Positions 1 through 4,422 of a stretch of 7,872 bases of DNA are shown here, one piece after another. Position numbers and translations under genes: made by a program. Below the pieces are notes generated by a model, which worked only from the letters and a program-made list of their open reading frames with translations, did no database searches and was not told where the DNA came from. Numbering within the stretch: the first letter of the stretch is position 1; the number at the start of each line of letters is the position of its first letter. Origin of the DNA: Candidatus Woesearchaeota archaeon UBA153 (lineage in GTDB: Archaea; Nanobdellota; Nanobdellia; Woesearchaeales; UBA525); the NCBI GenBank assembly GCA_002503705.1, contig DASH01000015.1:892-8763 (forward strand). Reading direction: 5' to 3'.

Positions 1-679
1 TCTCCCTCACTTTCGACAACTCTTCGTTCAACCCGCCGATATCCTCGTACGTGACGTCGATGCCCTTCTCCTCTTCCGCGGTCTCGACCGCTTCAGGGTT
101 GAAGACGACATCCGTGCTGTCCGTGACGAGCACCGCCTTCTTCGTCGGCTGGACTTCCGTCACGACAAACTTCAAGTCGCCCAAGCCGAAATTGAACTGC
201 TCGTTAATCATGCTGCTGAACAAGTCCATGTCGTTGAAGAACGGGTTGTCGCCCATCGCGGTGCGACGACGACGAGCGCCGCCCAAACTGACCACGTCCC
301 CCTTGAGGACTGGCCGTCCCAACAGTCCGCGCTTGAAGATCTGCGGGTTCGCGCGGATCATGATGCCGCTCTTCGCGGGCGCAATCGTGACCTTCTTCGC
401 CTCGTGCACGTCCGCCTTCTTCACCTTCACCTGGTCGCCGATGGACGTTCCCGCGTTACGACGGATCAAACCGTCCATGCGGATGAGATTGAGTCCGATG
501 TCGCCGGGCAAGGCGCGGTCAGCGATCGCCACCGTCGCCCTTTCGCCTTTGATCTCGACGATATTCCCCGGCCTGATGTCCAACTCACGCATATAGCTAG
601 AATCAAGCCTGACGATGCCCTTGTTCACATCGTCCTGGATCGCTTCCGCGACCTTCAACTTCACTTCAGGCTCAGCCAT
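1..679 (-). CDS. cdc48: CDC48/VAT-type AAA+ ATPase, N-terminal part (runs off the window)
   Basis: N-terminal 226 codons of a CDC48/p97/VAT family ATPase, a cytosolic hexameric unfoldase that remodels or extracts proteins, in archaea often feeding the proteasome. Residues 1-90 form the double-psi barrel half of the N-domain (VRLDSSYMRELDIRPGNIVEI, then IGDQVKVKKADV). Residues 91-190 are the second N subdomain (KKVTIAPA, FKRGLLGRPVLKGDVV, LKFVVTEVQP). The VTYEDIGGLNEEL signature at 209-221 marks entry into the D1 ATPase domain. Walker A and all later parts lie outside the window. The start ATG at 679 fits the family N-terminus and has AGGGTGA nine bases upstream. Relative to Thermoplasma VAT (from memory) there is an insertion around residues 134-168, rich in Arg, Phe, Asn and Asp. 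It has its own promoter and is 128 bases beyond the upstream cistron. The family call is very secure. Confidence 0.96.
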   Translation of the reverse strand, partial: MAEPEVKLKVAEAIQDDVNKGIVRLDSSYMRELDIRPGNIVEIKGERATVAIADRALPGDIGLNLIRMDGLIRRNAGTSIGDQVKVKKADVHEAKKVTIAPAKSGIMIRANPQIFKRGLLGRPVLKGDVVSLGGARRRRTAMGDNPFFNDMDLFSSMINEQFNFGLGDLKFVVTEVQPTKKAVLVTDSTDVVFNPEAVETAEEEKGIDVTYEDIGGLNEELSKVRE

Positions 680-723
680 ACCTATCAGTCACCCTACCGA
701 TAGCGGCGCCGTAGTCAGGACAG

Positions 724-739
724 CTTTAAAAGGTTTGCG
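724..739 (-). promoter_or_regulatory. TATA box with BRE-like flank for cdc48
   Basis: On the minus strand the sequence reads GCAAACCTTTTAAAG, an archaeal TATA box preceded by an A/C-rich BRE-like segment. Its centre (~728) predicts transcription starting near 702, giving a short leader of about 23 bases that contains AGGGTGA (689-695) before the ATG at 679. The spacing agrees with archaeal promoters. Confidence 0.65.
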
Positions 740-751
740 GGGCGGGTATCG

Positions 752-762
752 ACGGTGACCGT
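752..762. promoter_or_regulatory. 11-bp palindrome upstream of the cdc48 promoter
   Basis: ACGGT-G-ACCGT is a perfect inverted repeat with 5-base half-sites around one central base. It sits about 13 bases upstream of the BRE-like segment of the cdc48 promoter. The position would suit a regulator binding site, but no partner protein is identified and a short palindrome can occur by chance. Confidence 0.25.
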
Positions 763-788
763 TCAGCAACGCCCGATATCACTTTCTC

Positions 789-804
789 AAGAATGAAGAA
801 AAGA
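789..804 (-). terminator. Possible oligo-T terminator after the GGCT gene
   Basis: Immediately after the TAA of the GGCT-like gene the minus strand reads CTCTTTTCTTCATTCTT, a pyrimidine run rich in T. Archaeal RNA polymerase can terminate on such runs without a hairpin. The start of a separate cdc48 promoter downstream supports a transcript boundary here. The run is interrupted, so the call is modest. Confidence 0.35.
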
Positions 805-807
805 GTT

Positions 808-1524
808 TTATCTGCACGGTCTTATGCTGAAGCTGTCGTACAGAGTCCGGTACTTTTCCCGAGTTCTCTGACCGATTTCTTTGATGCCGAGGCGTTCTCG
901 GGCTTTCTCGCCTATCTGTACGACGTCTTCCCCTTCAAGAACGAGCAATTCGTTCTTGAGCTGATGCACTCTGAGCTTCTTGACCTTAGTGCCGTAGATT
1001 GCTTCGACGTAGTCTCCGACTTCGACGTCAAGAATCTGCCTCGCTTTCTTCCCTAATGCTATCGCATTGTCCGGATAGTCCCGCGGTTTTCCGAAGACTT
1101 TCTTCGCATACAGCCCACCATACGCCTTGCTGACGACATCGTCGATGTAGTCCTTGTTGACGTCCATCTGCTTGAGGCCCTTGAGAATGTAGTTGAAGTA
1201 GTCGATTCTCGGGTCGACGTGGTCCGTGCGGTGGTATCCTCTGCCGAGGTAGAGCTCGAGGCCGTCAATCGTCGCTCTCCTATACATGACCTCGATCTTG
1301 TCGAGTTTCTTGACCTGGTCTTCCGTGAGCTCATAGACCCTGCCGATGACGACGTCATCAGTGCCGCCGCGAGCGATGTCCGCCGCGCCGGTGCCGTTCT
1401 CTCTCAAGAGGTCGAAGACGAGTCTCCAGCCTTCTAAGACGTGCGTGCCGACGACCTTGACGTCGCCCACTCGTTTCTCAAGGCGTTCTTGATCCATGTT
1501 CGAACCGAATTGCAGTATTCTCAT
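808..1524 (-). CDS. GGCT/AIG2-like gamma-glutamylcyclotransferase-fold protein with extra C-terminal domain
   Basis: 238 residues. The N-terminal ~135 residues match the gamma-glutamylcyclotransferase (AIG2/BtrG) fold: FGSNMDQERL (6-15, the usual YGSN loop), GWRLVFD (32-38), a GTGAADI stretch (44-50, compare GGxAAT), VIGRVYELTEDQVKKLDKIE (59-78), and a late YFNYILKGL..VNKDYIDDV segment (109-130) like the family's 'YL..l..GA....p..Y' helices. Glu78 in KLDKIE is the likely catalytic acid; the usual following Gly is Val. Known members release 5-oxoproline from gamma-glutamyl compounds; the substrate here is unknown. Residues 145-220 are not part of GGCT and contain ARQILDVEVGDYVEAIYG and a second ARERLGIKE unit. 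The ATG is supported by AGGTGA seven bases upstream. It is the last cistron of the leftward operon, 22 bases after the cupin gene. Confidence 0.8.
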   Translation of the reverse strand: MRILQFGSNMDQERLEKRVGDVKVVGTHVLEGWRLVFDLLRENGTGAADIARGGTDDVVIGRVYELTEDQVKKLDKIEVMYRRATIDGLELYLGRGYHRTDHVDPRIDYFNYILKGLKQMDVNKDYIDDVVSKAYGGLYAKKVFGKPRDYPDNAIALGKKARQILDVEVGDYVEAIYGTKVKKLRVHQLKNELLVLEGEDVVQIGEKARERLGIKEIGQRTREKYRTLYDSFSIRPCR

Positions 1525-1546
1525 TTCGATTCACCTCTTCGCGTTG

Positions 1547-1900
1547 TTATTCCCATCTGATATCGTCCGCTTCCTCGTTCGTCTTGAAGATGAGGATGAC
1601 GAATTCCGAATCGGTGTCGTTGATGAACTCGTGCACGTCGCCCGGCTCGCACAGGAAGAAGTCGTCCGGCTTGCACCGGAACTCTTTGCCTGCCAGTCGC
1701 AAGACGCCGGCGCCCTGCCTGATGAAGAAGACCTCGACGGTCTTCTCGTGCCAGTGCGGCGCGACGACCGCGCCCGGAGCGAACTTCACGATCTGGAACT
1801 TCGCCCCGGGAGCGCGGAAGTCGTCCTGCGTGAACGGCACGTCCTTGAGGTAGGAGAACCGCTCCTTCCAGACGCACCGTTCCATCGAACCAGTCTTCAT
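1547..1900 (-). CDS. Small single-domain cupin protein
   Basis: 117 residues forming one cupin beta-barrel. Cupin motif 1 is complete: G-AVVAP-HWH-EKTV-E-VFFIRQ-G supplies His, His and Glu for a metal. Motif 2 is PGDVHEFIN, supplying the third His and the trailing Asn. The metal site therefore looks intact, so an enzyme (isomerase or dioxygenase type) or small-molecule-binding role is possible, but sequence alone does not give a substrate. I chose ATG at 1900: AGGTG lies six bases upstream, whereas the in-frame GTG at 1909 is part of that ribosome binding site. It is co-directional with yjbQ (55 bases upstream) and the GGCT gene (22 bases downstream). Family call secure, function unknown. Confidence 0.88.
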   Translation of the reverse strand: MKTGSMERCVWKERFSYLKDVPFTQDDFRAPGAKFQIVKFAPGAVVAPHWHEKTVEVFFIRQGAGVLRLAGKEFRCKPDDFFLCEPGDVHEFINDTDSEFVILIFKTNEEADDIRWE

Positions 1901-1959
1901 CACATACACCTTTTTGTTTCTTCATCCGGTTGTTCTTCAATTCCTCTTTCGTTATTCAT
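1900..1959 (-). CDS. Possible 19-residue mini-ORF between yjbQ and the cupin gene
   Basis: The peptide would be MNNERGIEEQPDEETKRCM: acidic, hydrophilic, with no recognisable domain. ATG overlaps the yjbQ stop as ATGA, GAGGAG lies just upstream, and its TGA overlaps the cupin ATG as TGATG, so it fills the inter-cistron gap exactly. Against it, codon and base use are more A-rich than in the neighbours, like spacer DNA, and 19 codons can be open by chance. Its role may be only to carry ribosomes from yjbQ to the cupin start. Confidence 0.3.
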   Translation of the reverse strand: MNNERGIEEQPDEETKRCM

Positions 1960-2390
1960 TCTCCTCTAATCTGGACGAGCAGCTCTCGTTCCCGGCTGTC
2001 GTCGAGCTCGACGAACAAGACTGCTTGCCATCGCCCGAGTGCGAGCGCGCCATCGATGATGGGGATTGTCTCGCTCTTCGGCAGGCAGAGCGCCTTGAGG
2101 TGCGAATGCCCGTTCTTCGGCTCGTCCGCGGGGCAGTCGCGCAGCTCGACGTCGTCGTGCAAGTACTGCTTGCTCCTCGGCGCCAGCCGCTCGAGGAACG
2201 ACGTCATGTCTTGCAGGAGCCGCTCTTCCGCTTCGTTGATGACGATTCCCGTCGTCGTGTGCCTCGTGAAGACGACGGCGCTGCCGCTCGAGACGCCGCT
2301 CTGCGCGACGATCTCAGCGACTCGCGCCGTGACGTCTTGGAAGCTCACGCCCGACGCGGTCTTCATCTTGATTCGTTCAGTCGTTATCAT
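1956..2390 (-). CDS. yjbQ: YjbQ/UPF0047 family protein (putative secondary thiamine-phosphate synthase)
   Basis: 144 residues, normal for the family. Conserved signatures are all present: FTRHTTTGIVINEAEERLLQD (41-61), KQYLHDD (74-80), PKNGHSHLKALCL (91-103), LALGRWQAVLFVELD (116-130) and the terminal SRERELLVQIRGE. Some family members complement thiamine-phosphate synthase mutants, giving the 'secondary thiamine-phosphate synthase' label, but the true physiological reaction is not settled. The His residues in HTTT, YLHDD and NGHSH form the likely active or metal site. I start at ATG 2390 because the family begins here and GAGGT precedes it; a longer reading frame to 2504 is only antisense-like N-terminal overhang lying inside the methyltransferase gene. 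ATGA overlap with the methyltransferase stop suggests translational coupling. Confidence 0.93.
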   Translation of the reverse strand: MITTERIKMKTASGVSFQDVTARVAEIVAQSGVSSGSAVVFTRHTTTGIVINEAEERLLQDMTSFLERLAPRSKQYLHDDVELRDCPADEPKNGHSHLKALCLPKSETIPIIDGALALGRWQAVLFVELDDSRERELLVQIRGE

Positions 2391-3289
2391 TTCGGTACCT
2401 CGATGATGCTCAGCGTGTGGTACTCCGGCACGGTCGGCTGGTCGATGCCGAGGAGCTGTGTCGCGATGGGCTCGAAGCCGAGCTTCGCGAACAGCCGGCT
2501 CCACGCTTGCGGCGTCTGGAAGTTGAACGGCACGTTCACCTTCGTCTTCTCGTCGGCGCTGTAGTGGATGACGCGGTTGTAGAAGTGGTCGAAGAACACT
2601 CCTGCAAGCCGTTGCTGTTCCTGCGTGAGCAGCTTGAAGTCTTTCGTGATCGCGTCGCTCGCGCCGCCGTACTGCGGCTCGACCGCTGCTGGCGGGATGC
2701 CGTAGACCGACTCGATGATCGCGACGCGGCCGTCCGGTTTCGTCAACCGGCGTGCGTCCTGCAAGACTGCGACCGGGTCGTCGCAGTGGTGGAGCACGGT
2801 CAAGAGCAGCGTGTTGTCGAACTGTCGTTCGGTCGGTACTCTCTCGTCTTGGCTAAACTGGATGAACTCGAGCCCGGTCTTGTCGACGTTCGCGTTCTTG
2901 TAGACGTCCGCGAGGATGATTTCCAGGCCGTCTTGCGCGAATCGCTCGCCGACCTTGCCGTCGCCGCACCCCAAGTCAAGCATGCTGCCCGGGAGGACGT
3001 ACTGCTTGACTTGCTGGTAGATAGTCTCGGCGCGGCCGCTCAACGCTTGGCTGATTGTCGCGCCCGTCACGCCAGCACCCGCGAGGAGCTCGTTGGCTCG
3101 CTGTTCGTACGCTTTCTGCGGTGTGCTCGTCGCGACGCCGAGCACCCTGCTCGCGAGCGTCTGCGTGTCGTCTTGGGCGAGCGAGCCGATGACGCTGGTG
3201 AGCGTGCGTTGGATGTACGCTCTGACGATGGGGTCGAGCAGGACCTTGTCGATGTCGGGAATCTGTTCTTGGAACGCGTTGATCTTCAT
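2387..3289 (-). CDS. Class I SAM-dependent methyltransferase, substrate unknown
   Basis: 300 residues. The Rossmann-type SAM-binding core lies at about 95-210: motif I MLDLGCGDGKVGERF (103-117), the acidic strand end ILADVY (125-130), FDNTLLLTVLHHCDDP (157-172) and the post-motif GRVAIIESVYG (187-197), as in Methyltransf_11/UbiE-like enzymes. An N-terminal helical region of about 95 residues and a C-terminal half with FFDHFYNRVIHY probably cover the substrate. There is no signal peptide or membrane segment, so it should act in the cytosol on a small molecule. The ATG at 3289 has AGAGGTG six bases upstream; the frame stays open to 3361 without a better start. First large gene of the leftward operon, coupled to yjbQ by a 4-base overlap. 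Confidence 0.88.
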   Translation of the reverse strand: MKINAFQEQIPDIDKVLLDPIVRAYIQRTLTSVIGSLAQDDTQTLASRVLGVATSTPQKAYEQRANELLAGAGVTGATISQALSGRAETIYQQVKQYVLPGSMLDLGCGDGKVGERFAQDGLEIILADVYKNANVDKTGLEFIQFSQDERVPTERQFDNTLLLTVLHHCDDPVAVLQDARRLTKPDGRVAIIESVYGIPPAAVEPQYGGASDAITKDFKLLTQEQQRLAGVFFDHFYNRVIHYSADEKTKVNVPFNFQTPQAWSRLFAKLGFEPIATQLLGIDQPTVPEYHTLSIIEVPK

Positions 3290-3341
3290 GTTGTGCACCT
3301 CTTGGTTTTGTTCAGGTTTTTCGGTTCGTGTTGTGGCGGTT

Positions 3342-3407
3342 CTAGTTCCACCACGCCTCAATCACTTCGTCCGTGGTCCGTCCGTCGCGTTGTTCCGGGA
3401 AGTTCAT
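3342..3407 (-). CDS. Possible 21-residue leader ORF ending in Trp-Trp-Asn
   Basis: A strong ribosome binding site, GAGGTGG, stands five bases before ATG 3407. The peptide starts MNFPEQ, ends EAWWN and stops at TAG, 52 bases before the methyltransferase. From the TATA box at ~3448 the transcript should start near 3422, so this would be the first cistron, with a leader of about 15 bases. The 9-mer GGTGGAACT occurs both at its ribosome binding site (3409-3417) and at its 3' end (3344-3352). It may be a real small protein or a translated leader that sets methyltransferase expression. No homology can be asserted. Confidence 0.42.
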   Translation of the reverse strand: MNFPEQRDGRTTDEVIEAWWN

Positions 3408-3430
3408 GAGTTCCACCTCGTTTTACTACC

Positions 3431-3438
3431 CACTAGTG
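3431..3438. promoter_or_regulatory. CACTAGTG palindrome in the start region of the leftward operon
   Basis: A perfect 8-bp palindrome, inside GTATCACTAGTGGG on the minus strand, lies between the TATA box (~3448) and the predicted transcription start (~3422). A protein bound here would hinder initiation. It partly resembles TATCAC half-sites described for Thermococcales TrmB-family regulators, but the match is short. Confidence 0.25.
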
Positions 3439-3441
3439 ATA

Positions 3442-3459
3442 CATATATTTAAATCCTTT
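3442..3459 (-). promoter_or_regulatory. TATA box and BRE-like segment of the leftward operon
   Basis: The minus strand reads AAAGGATTTAAATATATG. The TTTAAATATA core, centred near 3448, predicts initiation around 3422, just ahead of the strong ribosome binding site of the leader ORF. It is the most A/T-rich stretch in the divergent region. The upstream 25-bp repeats abut its BRE side. Confidence 0.65.
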
Positions 3460-3460
3460 C

Positions 3461-3510
3461 TTCCCTTAGGGGGGAAAGACTTACTTTCCCATAAGGGGGA
3501 TAAACTTTAT
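3461..3510. repeat. Two adjacent 25-bp operator-like repeats between divergent promoters
   Basis: Copies at 3461-3485 and 3486-3510 touch end to end and agree at 18 of 25 positions. Their shared pattern is TTCCCWTARGGGGGA followed by WARACTT. Each copy contains an imperfect dyad, TTCCC/GGGAA in the first and TCCC/GGGA in the second, with centres 25 bp apart. The second copy runs into the trmB TATA box; the first starts next to the BRE side of the leftward promoter. This is the expected arrangement for binding sites of an autoregulated local regulator such as the adjacent TrmB-like protein. The binding partner is inferred. Confidence 0.6.
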
Positions 3511-3512
3511 AA
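3503..3512 (+). promoter_or_regulatory. TATA box of the trmB-like gene
   Basis: AACTTTATAAG contains a good archaeal TATA core (TTTATAAG, 3505-3512). Its centre predicts a start near 3534, only about 11 bases before ATG 3545, so the mRNA is nearly leaderless; no ribosome binding site is visible. It overlaps the end of the second 25-bp repeat, so occupancy there would block TBP. Confidence 0.6.
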
Positions 3513-3544
3513 GGTACCAAGTTTCAGACGGTAAAAGAACAAGA

Positions 3545-4378
3545 ATGGACATCGAACCCCTCCGGAAACTCGGCTTGACTGACGGTGAGATCAAGGTCTA
3601 CTTGGCGCTCATCCGCCTCGGCGAGACGACGTCCGGCCCCATCGTGGACGAGTCCGGCATCTCCGTCTCGAAAGTCTATAGTATCCTCAACCGGCTCGCC
3701 AATAAAGGCCTCGCCAGCCACATCGTCAAGCGGAAGACGAAATACTTCAAAGCCGCAGACCCTGACCGGCTGCTCGTCTACCTCAAAGAGAAAGAGGACG
3801 AGCTCTTCGAGCAAGAGCAACGTCTCAAAGGCATGGTTTCCCTCCTCAAGCTGGAGAACGAGACTGCCGTCACGACCGAAACCGCGCAAGTCTTCGACGG
3901 CATGAAAGGTATCCAGACCGCGAGAGAACGAACCTTGCAAATCATGAAGGGGGGCGATGAGATGTGGATCATCGGTATCGCGCGTACGCCGTATGATGGC
4001 ATGATGTCCCCGTACTTCAAGGAGTACCACGCGCGACGCTACGGGAAAGGCATCTTCTGCCGCTACCTGTACAACGAGAGCGCGAAGAAACCCTTCGGCG
4101 AAACCTCGGAGTCATACCCGTTGAGCGAGGTCCGCTACATGCCGGAAGGCATCGTCACGCACGGTTGGATGGAGATTTACGCTGATACCGTCACGATCGG
4201 CATCAACAAAGGCCACTCGTTCTCCATCGTCATCCAGAACCAAGAGCTCGCGAACTCGTTCAAGACCTACGCGCAGCTCCTCTGGAGCATCGCGACGCCG
4301 GCGGAGAAGCGAGCGCAATCTTCATCTAGACGCTCCCGTGACCAGCTCGAGATGACGAACGTCTCGGGGCTGAAATAG
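3545..4378 (+). CDS. TrmB-family transcriptional regulator
   Basis: 277 residues. The N-terminal winged helix-turn-helix (about 5-70) has the TrmB hallmarks: PLRKLGLTDGEIKVYLALIRLG, a recognition-helix region SVSKVYSILNRLANKG (40-55) and a wing IVKRKTKYFKAADP (60-73). Residues 77-103, rich in Glu, Lys and Leu, look like the dimerising coiled coil. Residues 115-250 form the TrmB-type effector/regulatory domain (VFDGMKGIQTARERTLQIMKGGDEMWIIGIAR, then the MEIYADTVTIGINKG strand pair). The C-terminal 25 residues are polar and probably disordered. It binds DNA in the cytosol; the effector is unknown, sugars being typical only for some members. Divergent placement over tandem dyads suggests autoregulation and control of the leftward operon. 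ATG 3545 is supported by promoter spacing. Confidence 0.88.
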   Translation: MDIEPLRKLGLTDGEIKVYLALIRLGETTSGPIVDESGISVSKVYSILNRLANKGLASHIVKRKTKYFKAADPDRLLVYLKEKEDELFEQEQRLKGMVSLLKLENETAVTTETAQVFDGMKGIQTARERTLQIMKGGDEMWIIGIARTPYDGMMSPYFKEYHARRYGKGIFCRYLYNESAKKPFGETSESYPLSEVRYMPEGIVTHGWMEIYADTVTIGINKGHSFSIVIQNQELANSFKTYAQLLWSIATPAEKRAQSSSRRSRDQLEMTNVSGLK

Positions 4379-4391
4379 AGGACTGCAAAAA

Positions 4392-4399
4392 CTTTTAAA
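4392..4399 (+). promoter_or_regulatory. TATA box giving a leaderless gatE transcript
   Basis: CTTTTAAA, preceded by GCAAAAA, is centred about 27 bases before ATG 4423. Archaeal initiation about 25-27 bases downstream would fall on or beside the start codon, so translation should be leaderless. No GGTG-type site is seen in 4400-4422, in agreement. The 44-base gap after the TrmB gene is fully accounted for by this promoter. Confidence 0.65.
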
Positions 4400-4422
4400 C
4401 CTCTTAGCGGTCTTCTTCGATT

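Noticed and set aside
51..596. A plus-strand frame of 181 codons opposite cdc48
   Set aside because: Ser/Thr/Pro-rich shadow frame; the minus strand encodes the conserved CDC48 N-domain.
1521..1940. A 139-codon minus-strand frame overlapping the cupin gene
   Set aside because: It is a shifted reading of the cupin gene, Arg-rich, with no conserved motif; the cupin frame has both complete metal motifs.
3342..3360. Trp-Trp codons as a bacterial-type tryptophan attenuator
   Set aside because: No alternative terminator hairpin with T-run follows, and no tryptophan genes are downstream; two Trp codons alone are weak evidence.
2417..3409. A 330-codon plus-strand frame opposite the methyltransferase
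   Set aside because: Low-complexity antisense translation; the minus strand carries clear SAM-binding motifs and a good ribosome binding site.
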